Assembly (NCBI GenBank): GCA_010015745.1
Contig: ML978242.1
Span: 1 to 64,000 of the forward strand
Direction: 5' to 3'
Length of the DNA stretch: 64,000 bases
DNA from: Setomelanomma holmii
Taxonomy: Eukaryota; Ascomycota; Dothideomycetes; Pleosporales; Phaeosphaeriaceae
The notes under the pieces are model-generated. The model saw only the letters and a program-made list of their open reading frames with translations, had not been told where the DNA came from and searched no databases. Below are positions 47,125 through 59,553 of the stretch, one piece after another. Every line of letters begins with the position of its first letter. Position 1 is the stretch's first letter. A program made the translations under genes and the position numbers.

Positions 47125-47867
47125 ATGGCGGAGGTCGTAGCTTCCGGAACTCACAGCACGCCCCAGACACAGCATGCTCCCCACGGCACCAAGCGCGCCG
47201 CCGAGAACGGGCTGGAGAATGAGCAGCGGCTGAGTAAGAGGTTTGATCTGCTGAACCTAGGTGAGCGACACAACCTCGCACCCAAGTCCGACTGCTAATA
47301 ACAGCCATAGAGAACGAGGGCACGCGGCTGTACATTCCCGTCCCAGGCTCGACAGATGCCACACTCCCGCGCCCGATTGGAGACCCAGTCCCAACTCCAC
47401 ACCCGCTAGCAAGCACTATACCGCTACAGAAACGCGAGCGTGAACCGCGACTACCACAGGCCCGCAATGGCATGGAAGTCGAAGACACGCCGCACCGCGT
47501 CTACATCCACGACCTGGCTGCCGAGCTGAGCGACATGGAGTCGGACGAGGAGAACCCCATCTTTCTGTCCGATATAGAGAAGCACCTCTCCAAGATCCCC
47601 AAGCACGTGCTGCTCGGCCCCGAGCCCAAGTCGACGGAGCACAACCAGGTTGTGCTGTACAATGTGCCTACGAGTCTCACCGTGCCAGAGGAGCAGGATA
47701 CTGTGCGCAAGGCGATCGTCGAGGCGAGGCAGCGAATTCGCAACAAACAAGCAAACCCTTTGACTGAGCCTGGGCGATCAAGCGCAGGCGCTGAACTGAA
47801 TCAAGGAATGGCGGACATGCTACCAACAACAGCAGCCATCGACGAAGACGCAATGGACATCGACTAA
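47125..47867 (+). CDS. Conserved fungal protein of unknown function
   Basis: Two exons (47125-47260, 47311-47867) give 230 residues. I do not recognise a named domain. The junction forms RLSKRFDLLNL joined to ENEGTRLYIPVP, a block I associate with uncharacterised ascomycete proteins. The middle is acidic (DMESDEENP) next to IFLSDIEKHLSKIPKHVLL, which looks like an amphipathic helix, then a helix with VRKAIVEARQRIRNKQ. The ends are disordered and the last residues are acidic (DEDAMDID). No signal peptide or membrane span. An ATG four bases upstream (47121) is in another frame. It ends 95 bp from the convergent RCR gene. Confidence 0.75.
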
Positions 47868-47962
47868 AGCTCTCCAGCCAGAAGAACTTAGTATGCGAAT
47901 TAGATCTAATCTATCTACTATACACTTCGTGATCCAGTCACGCATCTACCCGCAACTTCGCC

Positions 47963-48726
47963 CTACCGTCTAAACCTATCCACAAACCCTCTCAACGCCG
48001 CCTTCGCCTGCTGCGGCCGCGGTGGCAACTGACTCTGTCCCTGCTCCACGTTTCCATCCCCAGTTCTACTACTCCCGCCCACAACACCGCTCTCCTGTAC
48101 ACTCTGCGGCGGCGCACCATACTGCGGCATTTCCATCCCACCTGCGTTCTGGTTGCCGTTTGCTTTCGTCGCACCGGCGGGCGCGAAGTACTGCGGCGGC
48201 GCATCGTTATTGAAATACTGTGGCGGCGGCTCCGCGTACGGTCCGCCTGGTCTCTGAGTGTATGGTTGAGCGTTGCCTTGGGGATAGTATCCTTGTTGTT
48301 GCTGTGCGTAGAAGGTGAAGTGGTTCTGCGGGACTTGGCCGTGGCGTTTGCGTTCCGAGTAGGATATTAGAAACTGCATGCGCATTAGCTTACTGGAATT
48401 AAAAGGGGAAAAGGACAGACGTAGGCTTACGCGATGATATCCCAATAACTTCTGCCCCTTGCTCAATCGTCGTTTGGCGTGTATGTATCCGCCGACAAAC
48501 CACGCCATGAAGATGAAGAACAAGCCGCCGAAAATGGCCCATTTTATCGCTTGGCCTTTCTACATGAACGTCAGCTTTTGAACAACTGAACGTCTGCGGC
48601 TTGCGTTGGGAGTGGAGCGGGACAAGAGAGACGTACATCTGTATACCAAAACCCCGGATCGCCCTCAAAGCACTCTAGATCCCCATCGTTTTCTCGAACG
48701 CAATAATCTCGTCTTGATAGAAACAT
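47963..48726 (-). CDS. RCR-family membrane protein (Congo red resistance type)
   Basis: Three exons (48726-48637, 48559-48431, 48373-47963) give 209 residues. The short lumenal N-terminus contains RDYCVRENDGDLECFEGDPG, the membrane span is AIKWAIFGGLFFIFMAWFV, and a basic cytosolic stretch follows (HAKRRLSKGQKLLGYHR, then SYSERKRHG). The rest is Gln/Pro/Gly-rich with PPPQYF and PPQYF repeats, probable PPxY-type ubiquitin-ligase docking sites. This is the layout of Rcr1/Rcr2, which affect chitin deposition and plasma-membrane protein trafficking in yeast. The family match rests on layout and motifs. Confidence 0.82.
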
Positions 48727-49815
48727 GGTTGCGATGTGAATGTGGTATTAAAAAAGGCCTTTCTTCTCTTTCCCAAACTCGGAGTTCGACTCGGAAGTGA
48801 TCAGACAAAAGGGCGAGCGAAAGTCGAGTCGTATGTGCCCAGGTACAGGTACGTGCCACGATGTCAGGGAGCGGCGCAGGGTGTATACAATCCCTTTGGC
48901 GCCAGAAAACTCTGACGTGGCTGTGCAGATCGGGTTGAGGGAAAACCGAGTGCGAGCAGCAAGAGTGTCGCAGACTCGCAGGCGGGCGATATCCCCAACG
49001 CGTGGTGTTTCGAGTCTTGATGCGCGGGTTTCAAGATGCTGACAGCCCTAGCCGCGGATGTGCTTGCGATGGTTGGGGCGGGAAGATAGATGGCAGGTCA
49101 ATCAATTCTAACAAATGATACGATGGTAATATAGAGAGTACAAACAGATGCAAGGAGCGACGAAAAGGAACGTATGTAAATAATAGGAGATTGTTTTGTC
49201 TGGACTCGAGGCGTGGCTGGCCCGAGGCTTGCGTGAGGTTGGGGCATAGCGCCAGCGGACCACGCGTACGGAAACGAGCTGCGTATGCATGGCGTTGGCG
49301 TGTGGGGCCATGCGGTGCGGTGCGTGCTTAGTTCCCGGATCGCGGAGAGACGTCACGACTGCAAATGCACACACGATGAATTTCTCGATTTGGCTCCTTC
49401 GATCAGTGAAGCAGAATTTGAGGGGTATAATCTGGCGCAGTGACTGTTCAGTTGTAGACGTATGATTTCTTCGCACGTACGTGCATGTATCGCTATCGCA
49501 AATGTCTTCCCCTTAAGTACCATACATCTGCAGGCGTTATTTGCCCTCCTTCTATCGAACACTGTGATATGAAAACATACAAAAACCCCCATGGTGGTAT
49601 AATGCCATCCGAACCCCCTCTCGACACTTCATACATGCGACATCCCCAATGATCCCCGATATATGCGTGGAAGACACCATTCGTGGTCTTGTTCCGCGAG
49701 ACTGCTCAATGCTGAATACGCCCAAAGGCACTGACAACTCCAACCCAGTATGCGCGACAATGCAGCGTAAATATGAGAATAAAGTAGCTTAAACAAGTGG
49801 AAGAAAAGCGAATGT
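48727..49815. other. Intergenic: RCR promoter and Snt2 3' flank
   Basis: 1.1 kb between a minus-strand gene start and the next minus-strand gene's stop. No gene, RNA or repeat recognised. Short ORFs on the minus strand near 49100-49850 lack motifs and may be Snt2 3' UTR. Confidence 0.5.
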
Positions 49816-52800
49816 CTAATGTAGCAAATTACGAAGCGAAGGACTAGCACTCGCTCCCGTATTTGCGCGCTCTGTTGGCGCTGAAGTGACTGCTGGAGCG
49901 TCTCGCATCACTGTGTCTCGAGGCGTGGAGGGACGACCAGGGGCCGGGCTTCCATGATGCAGGCCGGAATACTGGGGAACTCCGGTCGGCGGAGCAGTGT
50001 ATGGACTTTCGGTCGAGCGCGAGGAATGATGTGCGTGTGGATGTGTTGGTGAATAAGGAAGCCCGTGCGGCGAGTGCATGCCGTTGACGATCAACGCACC
50101 ATTGTTTAGATGCAGTGGTGGTGGCGGGCCACTGGCAGGCGGGGGAGGATATGACCCTCGAAGTGGCGCCGGCGGGATCTGCGAGTGCGCTGGTGGCCCA
50201 GAGTAAGGTGCATAACCATTCGACAAGGGGTATGGGGCGTGGAATTGTGGAGGATGGCTCGCAGAGGCAGCGTGCGGAGGTGGTGGATGACCCATTCCAT
50301 TTTGAACATGGTGATGAGGAAGACCAGGCGCTGGCGTAGGCGCCCCGTTATGCCAGGCAGGTAGTGGTGGTGGTTGATGCGATCCAAGGGGCGGGGCTGC
50401 ACCTGGTATAGCCCAAGAGCCGGCCATGGCAGGTGGTAGTGGAGGTACGAATGACTGCCCAGGCGGGGAGCGCAGAGCCAGCTGCTGTGCCTCTGGAAGT
50501 AGAGGCAATGATCTTTCGCATTCTTCCTCTTCCTCAACACCGTTTTCTCGCTTCCAATGGCACTTCTGACAGAGATATGAGCCAGACCCAGCCACTGCTG
50601 CGTCTGTGTTTACGCGGGCCGAGTTCGGTGGTGGGACCGAAGCCACGGGGGGCGCGTCCGTCATGATGTAGTCAGGAGGGCCAGTGACAATCTGTCCATT
50701 CTCCAGTATTGGCTTCCTCTCGACTGGAGCGGCGCCGTTAACTTCCGTGCCGTTTGGCAACAACGGACCATCGACGGTTCGAGTAGCAGGTGGTGCAGTT
50801 TGTGGTTGACCCTCCGCTTTCCACCACCGAGGACTTGCTTCAATCTTGCAGCGTGCACATTTGCGCGCCACCTTGGGTGCTGCGGGGTCGCTAGAATCCT
50901 CTTTCACGGGTAGGCCAGCGTTAGATGGCCGCCCTCGTGCACTTGTCGGTGTCTGTGCCATTACTGCTGAGGCTCTCCGATTTGTTTGCACCGGAGCTGT
51001 CTGGGGAATGATGCGCGTCGATTGGTCGACTAGATTTGCCTTTCTCGCTGTGCCGGTGAGGGTGAGGTCTGCTTGCTTGAACTCTCGGGCAAACAGCTGT
51101 AAAGCGATCAACTCTGTTCCTTCTACTTCTTCGTTCATGGGATGAGGCAAAGCTTTGGGCGCATGTTCCTTGCACCATATAGCCGCTACCATGGAACCTG
51201 TATCTCCGTTAAGGGTGACTGTGGTCACAGCATCGCGCCGCGATGCCTTGACAGGGGTCATGTCAAATCCAAAGACATAGCCTGCGCCGTGTGCACAGCC
51301 GACATGGAAAGTAGCGTGGCATTGCAGACAGTACGCACATGCACCATTTGTTGTTTTGCACAGCTTGCAAATGGCGTCGTACCGTAGAGTTGGCGCTCCG
51401 ATTCCTTCTACCATGTCGAAACGTGAGGCACTGCTGAACTTGATTTCTGGATGCCACATGGCACAATATACGTGTACCCAATTGTTGTCAGCTGTGCGTT
51501 TGAGCGGCTCGCGCGGCACAATGGGTCGGCCTTTTTCTTGCTGCTTGAGGCGATATTCATCCTTCGCCTTGTCGATGAGCTCCTTCTCCAGACGCTCCTT
51601 CTCCCGATCTCTATCTGTCTTCTTCTTATGGGTAACCTTCGGTTGTTCGTAGAACTCGGGATCGAGGTCCTTGTAGGGGCATAGAACACACTCGTAGGTC
51701 TTGCATTGGTTAGTGTCTGCAGGCATATAGCGACATGGTCACTTACATAGGATACACTCTCTTTCTTATCATTCTTGCAGGTATCGCAATACCACTTATT
51801 TGCTTGGCGAGGATCATCGATTCCATAGCATGATTTGTGGACCGTCAGGCGACACGCCGAGCACTCCAGGCGTGAGCCTTCCGCCGAGCTGCAGACGGCG
51901 CATGGTAGGGCTCGAAGACGGGGTGGACTTGGAACGGGTGGTGGGGTTGGGGCCTTTGGTACGGGTGCAGCCTTTTCTTTCTCCTTCTTCTTCAGTGAGA
52001 GATCGTTGACTGGTGTCGACGACCCGCTATCGCCATTTGCACTGACAATGGTCTTCTGCTTCTTCTTGGGAGGCTCGGCAAGTGCTTGGGCTGCGGCCGT
52101 CGGTGCTTCAATGTACTCTGGAGTACCACTTAACGAGCTTGGATCAGTCTGTGCGGCGTAAACCTCGCGAAGGAGTTCTTCGTCGATTCTCCTCTTCCAC
52201 GCTTTACCTCCTCCTTGCGCGACCTTCTTGGCAATCTCGTCGACGTTCTCCCACTTGACGGCATACTTGCGCCATAGATTAGCGCACCGCAGACAGAGAG
52301 CGATCAGAAACCCAGTCTTGTCCTTGGAACGACCATCGGCTGGCACCATCTGGCCGGGTGAAACGCCGGGTGCGCGTCTCCACTGACGCGAGTGTCGCAC
52401 ATTGCAGAATTTGCAAGCAAATTGCCGTTTACGATGTATCGCTTTCTCGTTGTCGAATGCCGAGTCATCCTGGTTGTCTGCGACATCGTCGAGGAGCCGA
52501 CTTTGTGCATCAGGTTCGACCCTCTTGCTCCGGCCTTTGCGATTGCTATAAGATCCCCAGATCTCTTGGCCCTTTGGTGTCTTCTTCCACACGTAGTAAT
52601 ATCGTACGGCGTCTCCATAGAACATGTTCTTGCTCGTGTGCAAGCGAACGCTGCGGATCTCTGATCCATACTTAGCAACACCCTCGTTCCATTTCTTCTC
52701 CTCATCCTTGTTCAGCTCCGGCTCTTTCAGGTCTTTCCGCTTATCAATTTTCTTGACATGCTTCAAGGCTGCATCTGCATCGTATTGATGCTTCGTGAAG

Positions 52801-55123
52801 AGAGCCAAGCACCGGTCGAGGAAATTTGTACTGTGTGATTCGACGCCGACATATTTTGCCAGGGCTTTTGCACGCTCCATGTAGGCTTTCACTTGCTCCT
52901 CCGTCACTGTCGGTGCATTGTCCTCGCCTCTTGTGGAGTGCACGCCTGATGGTAGCATCTTGAACATGAGCTCGGCAGTACATTTCGAGTCCCTGTTGGG
53001 GTAGTCCTCGCCACGACGCACGTAGCCTGAGGGCTCGTCCATAACCCACTTAGGGCGTTTAGCCTTCTCTGCCTTGTCTGCCTCAATAGCAGCGACTGTC
53101 TCCTTGGATAACTTGCCCTCTTTCTTGTTGCCGGCGGCCTTGACGTATCGCTTCTTGATCTCGGCAGGTTTGACCAATTCAACAGGATGCCCGTGCCAGA
53201 CATTCACATTCGCTTGATGCCGAGGGCCCAATCTTGAACTGGCGCGTGGGTAGATGGCGCGATCATCGTACTGCAGCGCATCCTCTACACGGGCGTGTAT
53301 GCCGAGATAGCGCATGGGCCACATCTTTGCCAGGGCAATTTCTGCCTGAGTTCCTGGGTGGGAGTCGACATGAGCATCCGGAGCGGGGGTGTTTTCATTG
53401 GTGTCACCACCAGCTTCCTCCTCTTCCTCGTCGAGCAATTCCTCTTCATCTCCATCTTCGCCTGCAGCTCCCAACAGCGGAGTGCGTCGAGCTTCCAGTT
53501 TCTTCTCCTGGGCTCTGCTGCATGGGCCACATGCCCATGCGAATCCGCGCGACGGCTTTTTCAGTAATGGTGGTCGGACACAATTCATGTGATAGGTGTT
53601 GTGACACACCGCACATTCGACGGAGTCATTACTAGAGACATCGTGAGCGTGGGTTAGATTGTTTTATGGTCGTGAACTTACGATGCGCAGAAGCCAACAC
53701 AACGCTTACAACTCTTGACAGCGCTAGTTAGCTCCTTCACCCGACTCGTCTCGAGGCAGATATATTTCCAACGCTCATCCAAGGCCTTCTTGACCTTGTC
53801 GGGTACGTTGATCACCTGCGATGTAGGTATGACATCATACCACCGATGGATAAAGCGATCAAACACCTGGTTGTACCAGAAACTGTCTTTTGTCTTGCGA
53901 AAATCATCGAGATCGCCGATCTCACTCCTGTGTAGAATATGACATTTGCCTCGGAGTGAAGTGATGGGACACAAATCCGAGTGCATGGTGGCGTACACCA
54001 AGCGAGAGTCGTTGTTGTAGCGTTGAACATCTCGAGGTCGATAGAACCAATTCACTCGCAATGACTCTACCCGTTTCTTGGGGTCGTTGTCGACATGGAT
54101 AAATTCCATGACTCGGCAAAGATAGTAGGGCTCGCCTGGCGGCTCGCACACGAGGTACACTTGATCTAGACACCCAATTAGAACTCGTAAACAAAGCCGC
54201 ACGACGTGGCTGGCGCAACGTAATAGCCTTCAGCTGCTAAGCAAAACAAATCAGGACTCACCGTTGACGGACACAGTCTGCCCATCGTCCGCCTCCATAT
54301 GGCCGTTTTTCAGCATTGCACCAGTATTTTCGAAAGTCAGCATGTTGGTTCCTCGCGCGCTGTTGGCGGCAACCATGAGCTGATTTCCGCGTTTTGGTCC
54401 TGATTGGGCTGGGGCGGCAGCATTTTGATGAACTCCATTGGCGGCAGCAGCAGCATTCTTTCGTCGCTTGGTCGTGGACTGCGCGGCGATGGGTTGGTTT
54501 GCTACTGTGACTGCTGATGCACCGGAAATATTGGGGTTCGCGGGCTCGTCTTTGGTGTTGGCTCCGGAATTACCCCACGACGCATTGCCTTGTGCTGGAC
54601 CGGAACCTTTCTTTCCACTCGTTCCAGAGGGTTGGCTGTTGTCGGCAACAACAGAATTACGCGACGGCGGATCAGACATGTTGCCATTCGTAGAAGGCGC
54701 CGTCATTTCAAAGTCCATTTCCGTGTCCTCAGCATAGTTCGGCCGCGATCTGCCGGGACGATTGCGCGACCGTGTGCCATAAGGTGCCGCGCCATTCTCC
54801 TCAGAATCCTTCGAAGAGGACTGCGCTGGATTTGGCGTTCCATTAGCTGTCTCTCGTGATTCTCGCATGGCTTCTGAGGCTATGGACGCGTCGTTGGAGC
54901 TTTGCGCAGTAACGCGAGCCTCCGCGGAAGAAGCCGCAGGCGTGGAATTTCTGGTTGAAGATGCCTTGCTCGTGCCTTTGGAAGGCGCAAGCTCATCTGC
55001 AGGGGTTAAGCCATTTGTTGCGCTGCTTTGCGCGTCGTTCTGGTTGCGCGGCGAGTCTGTGACAGACTGGTCTGCAGTGTTGGTGGACGAAGCCTCGCCC
55101 TCGCCGTTCCTTGGGTCCATCAT
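49816..55123 (-). CDS. sntB: Snt2/SntB chromatin regulator (BAH-PHD-SANT-GATA-PHD)
   Basis: Four exons (55123-54262, 54165-53682, 53631-51747, 51699-49816) give 1704 residues. Order: a disordered Ser/Asn-rich N-terminus, a BAH domain (about 288-430, DQVYLVCEPPGEPYYLCRV), PHD1 (CAVCHNTYHMNC), a SANT-like helix set (KKWNEGVAKYGSEIRSVRL), a GATA-like zinc finger (CKFCNVRHSRQWRRAPG with CLRCANLW), PHD2 (CAVCSSAEGSRLECSAC), and an extended PHD (YECVLCPYKD ... WVHVYCAMWHPE ... CAYCLQCHATFHVGC). A long Pro/Gly/His-rich tail of about 350 residues ends in SLRNLLH. Snt2 proteins read histone marks and recruit deacetylases; SntB controls secondary metabolism in Aspergillus. The last intron (51746-51700) has CTAAC and rejoins SVSY to TYECVL in phase. 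Confidence 0.92.
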
Positions 55124-58100
55124 GGCGAACTACTTCTGCAAGAAGCAGTTGCGCCTTGGTAGACGAACCGAAGGACGGCGAAAACCGCTGGGGCCCTCTG
55201 AAAATGCACACTGTGCGCAGCCAAGGTGGTTGTTGATGATTGAAGTCCAGAGAGGTATATCAATGTAGCATGGAGGAGCCCGATGGCGCATACACCACCA
55301 AATGTTAAAGTAACCGTACAAGGTGGTCCGATTTCAAGCGACAGTGCGCTATGTTTGATGCAGGTGATGACAGATCCGGCAGTCGAGACCGGAGAACAGG
55401 GCAGGGGCGGAGTGTAGAAAGGAATAATGGGGAATGGAAGTGAGTGGCAGAAGGAAACCAAAACGAGGGCGGGATGATCGCGAATGGGTAGGGGCATGGA
55501 TCATAACGCTTGCCAAGACCCTGAGAAGGCTCCCGTGGGACCTAGCCTCTTTTACGCATATCTCATCGAAGTCCCATTCATCAGCGCCGCTCACACTCGC
55601 TCACTCGCTGCACCTTGCGGCAACGCCCGCGAGTCCACGCCGAGGCGCCCGGTCTGATGGACTTCGGCGGCGATGATGACACCTCGTCATCTCGAGGTTT
55701 CTCGCTGCACACCTCCGGTGGGGTTTTTCTCAAGTTCACGCTAGCACCTCTCGTGTCCAGCAACGGGCCTGGTCTTCTGGACGCACCAGACTCGGCCATC
55801 ACTTGCTACGCAGGCGCACACATTTGGACCTTCTTTTGAATGCATTTTGATCCCCCCAATTGATGCAAATGTCGCCACTTTGATGGCATTACATTCGTCG
55901 CAGATTGAGCATTGATCCATCTCGTCTATCGTGACTGTCGAATTTCCAGCATCGAGCGCGACTACGAACGATGGATATCAGAGGGCCCCGTGTGCATTCC
56001 CGGATGAGTTGCGCAACCTAGCGACCGAGTTGAAGGAGGCGGATGTACTCAGATGTCAATCGCACTAAATGGATTCGTCTTAGGCCGAGCAGGGTTCTTA
56101 ACGACGTCCTCGTTTGACAGAGGAACGCCGCTGCCACCACGACACTGTTGGCGTACGCATAGAAAGAAAATGCCCTCGACTTGCATCTTCCTGTGCGACA
56201 GTTTTGCGCAAGGAGAGAGCAAGCCTTGTTATCATTTGACTTTTCAACAAACACCTTCTGCACACGTCTGACCTTCCATCGAGCTCACATGTTCCGGCAA
56301 CATCAGCCCGGTCTCAGACGGCCCGATCGATCAACTCGTCGTTTAGCATGATCCCCTTTGTCTTTGTTACTTTAGAATTCTCCAGTGGCACGCCTCGCGA
56401 GGTGGTGTTGCACACGGGAGGATGCGCGGGATCACTGTTGTCAGCGAAACTTGGCCGAGCCACACGAGACGCTAGCAGATCCATTTTGCGCTCGTCTTGT
56501 TCCCGACCAACTCTTGTTCGACCCCTCAGAATGACGGCGGATAATCAGTCGTGTCTAGCCTTCTTCTAATTCGCTGGGCTTGCTAGTCTTGGCGGGCGAC
56601 CTTCGCTCGCTCGCTTGCTGATCACCGGCGCACATCCCGCAGGGAACCAACAGCGTGGCACCCACACCACGGACATCGACACTGGACAACTCAAATAGTC
56701 AAGTCGTCGAGAAACGTCATTCTCCAGAGCCATCACTCTGTATCGACGCGATTTACTACTTCATTATGTCTAGTTGCTGATGCGTCGCTCAAGAAGAACG
56801 TTTTGAGACGATCGTCCTTCGAGCAGCCAGCACCAGACTCGTGCCCGACTAAGTAGAGACTCGTTTCTAAAATACCCTCTCACAACACCTTGTATGGCTT
56901 CAAAGACTTTTGCCAGTAATCCATGGGAATATAAAAGTTTCTGAAGACATCCAGGCTCTTACAATATAGTCAAATCGTGAGTGAGTGTAGTTCAGACGGC
57001 TGAGCTGGGTGGGCACGAATTATTGCACGACCTAGTGCTAGTGTCTTGAGCCCTTGCAGGATGACTACAGTATCGCCGAGTTCTCCGGGTTTGCTCGAAT
57101 GTCATTACAGACTTCGAGGTCGTTCACATATTCGATGTCAGTACCGAATTACGATCAAGTCAGTTGTTCATTTTGAAAGCAAGATTCCAGTCCTGCTCGT
57201 AAGGCTCGTTGATGGCTGTGATGGCTGAAGCTGTTGTCGTATGGCGTGGCATGTTGAACCTGGAATGGCGACAGGGGTTTGCACCAACTGGCACAATCAG
57301 GTCGCGACCAACTTCGAATGCCGAGGTCATCTACAAAGTCTCGAAGACTGCGCGGTCAGGCGTGGAAGCTCTATCCCTTACACTTTGACGCTCGCAAAAT
57401 TGGCAAGGGTCATCTACTGACATGTTATGAGCACTGATAACAGGCGCACCCCACAATGGAGTTCTTGTATCTGGCCAGGCACCCAGCTGAGCGAAGTGAC
57501 GAGGCCTGACCCTCCTGTCTGACCAAATGATTTTGACCTTAGATCAAATGGTAGGCAGCAGATTAATGTCAGCTATATGCTCTTTGCACTGCGCAAATCA
57601 TTGCAGTACGTTTTGCATTGCGTCTGTTCGTCGCTGACCACGCAGCCTGCCGAGTCAAGGAGAATCTGAAACATATCTCAAAACCTATGTGGGCATAATA
57701 GTCTATAGTCTACGCCAGGAGCCATCGAAGTGGGTAAATTTCATCCAACGCATCCGCGATGAAGCGACGTAATAACCCCTGCGCAGTTATCGGAATCCGG
57801 CCCCTAACATATTTCTGAGACTCCGTGGACCTCGGATTTCGATGCTTGCGTCCTTTTTCAAAGACTACTTCACGCAGTCGAACTCAAAACTGCAGTTGCT
57901 TTGGTTGAGGGGTCGCAACCTTGTCAGCTCGAGCGCAGACAGAGGTAACGTCTGCTGCGTCATCGGCCCTTTGCGGCGTAGTCGCTCGGCATTGGCCAAC
58001 CCACGAATTGACATCTCGGCATTTCCTAATAAACCTGAGTCACCCGCCTGCATGAACGCAACACCAAATTAGCCGAGTCATGAGCTCCGAAGAACTTGGT

Positions 58101-58532
58101 TGCCATTGCTTTGCAGCCTTAGACTGATGGTGCAGCCAAGAGATGCCAGCGAACACTCTCGTGTTGCGATGGGAATGGCATGCGACAGACAAAGCAAGCA
58201 ATAGCTGAGGATCGCTGCTTGAGCATGACACCACCCAAATTTACGAGCAGCGCTAACGTGAGCTCCAAGCAGCGGGACCTTTGGCTTACGCCGACTCGCT
58301 TCATAAAGACCATGGCAAGAAAGAAGGCAATCTTCAGAGGAACGCGAACCATTAAGCTATGTTACGTCCTACAACGATTAGAGCACCATCAAGCGTTCCC
58401 ATCACGCTTGAGCACACAACAGAATCCTGAACTTTTTTTCTACCAAAGTCTCCTCCTCTTCCTCGTTCACTCCATTTCAACCCATCCCTCAAGTCGCATA
58501 ACATATATAAATAGCTAGGGCAACGAAATTAT
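55124..58532. other. 3.4-kb gene desert
   Basis: No ORF longer than about 130 codons and no recognised family. The left end must include the Snt2 promoter and 5' UTR. The middle (about 56.3-58.2 kb) contains no tRNA, no clear tandem repeat and no transposase-like reading that I can see. It may hold non-coding RNA, lineage-specific short genes or decayed mobile DNA. Confidence 0.5.
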
Positions 58533-59127
58533 TTACAGAGCGAAGATAGCAAGGAGGCCAGCAAGGCCAGCGCTGGCAAGGCGAGCCGAGTTGATATCAG
58601 CAGCGCCAGTGTGCTGTGTGCTGGCGCCAGAGGCAGAAGCAGAAGAACCAGCGCCTATACTTGTCAGCAATTGACCAGACTAACAGAGCAATGCTCATCA
58701 TATGATTCCACTTACTGGCCGAAGCAGTGGGGTTGCTGGTTCCCGAGCCCGACGCACGAGCAGCGGCGCTGGAGGCAGCCTGTGCGGCACCAGGAGCGAA
58801 TGCGGTCTGGCTGGAGGGGAAAAGAGAGTTGATGCAGCCGTCAACGCACTTTGCGAACGCGCTCGCAGCAGAAGCAGAACCATCGCCCTGGTCACATTTC
58901 GCAGCGCAGTTGTTGGTGTCAATTGCCTGCGACGCGTTGGGGCGTGCGATTCCCAAGCAAGCTGCCTGGCAGGTCACATCACCGGCATTGCAGGCCAGAG
59001 CGCATTGCACTTGAGACGACAGGCCTGATGCAACTGGGGCAGAGACCACAGGAGCGCTGGTGATGGAAGCCTGGGGAGAGGCGAAAGCGCTGGCGACGAA
59101 GGCGAGGATAATGGTGGAGTACTTCAT
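58533..59127 (-). CDS. Small secreted cysteine-rich protein, likely GPI-anchored (four CX3C)
   Basis: Two exons (59127-58716, 58654-58533) give 177 residues. A signal peptide (MKYSTIILAFVASAFAS) is followed by a short spacer and eight cysteines in four CX3C pairs: CALAC, CQAAC, CAAKC and CVDGC. Then comes an Ala/Ser-rich linker and a hydrophobic C-terminus (ARLASAGLAGLLAIFAL) after small residues, as in GPI-attachment signals. Paired CX3C cysteines suggest short disulphide-linked helices. I know of similar small surface proteins in filamentous fungi but cannot name a function; a wall, adhesion or host-interaction role is inference only. The start follows the signal peptide; an upstream in-frame Met (59190) would spoil it. 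Confidence 0.8.
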
Positions 59128-59553
59128 GGTGATACTTGAGTCGTGTGATACGGGACGGGTGGGTGCGTTTGTGTACGGTGTAACGGCCAATTAATATGAT
59201 TAAAGATAGTTTTGTTGAACGAGTGTATAGAACAACGGCCTGAAGAACGAATTAAGCACCAAAAAACGAATGTCTGGAGTGTGTCGAGGTGCAAGTCAAA
59301 AGCTGGGGCAAGACGCGATCCTTTTATTGATTTCGGCCGTTAGGGGCAGCTGGCGAATAGAGCATCGTTTGGCTTTAATTTTGGCAAGACGCTAGGTGTC
59401 ACGCCGGGAGAACCTTAATCGCGGAAGGGACGACCTGCAGGGGTCCACCTACCGCATCGATCGTCCGCGTTTTGACTAGCTCGACGCGTCCGTCACAGTT
59501 CACCTCACCTGGACGCCACTATAAACATCGTCGCATCACGGGAGGCAGATGCA
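59128..59553. promoter_or_regulatory. Divergent intergenic region, CX3C protein and MPH1
   Basis: 426 bp between two divergent starts. The half nearest the secreted-protein gene is AT-rich (TTAATATGATTAAAG), the half nearest MPH1 is GC-rich. No specific site assigned. Confidence 0.5.

Noticed and set aside
47000..47488. 162-codon minus-strand ORF
   Set aside because: It is antisense to the two-exon plus-strand gene at 47125-47867, which has better splice and sequence support.
51700..51746. Frameshift or gene split between the PHD2 and extended-PHD parts of Snt2
   Set aside because: A 47-bp intron with a branch-like ACTAACC and acceptor GCAAG rejoins the frames and restores the expected YECVLCP context.
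55124..58532. tRNA genes in the gene desert
   Set aside because: I looked for B-box-like GGTTCGAATCC on both strands; only loose partial matches were found and none folds into a plausible cloverleaf by eye.
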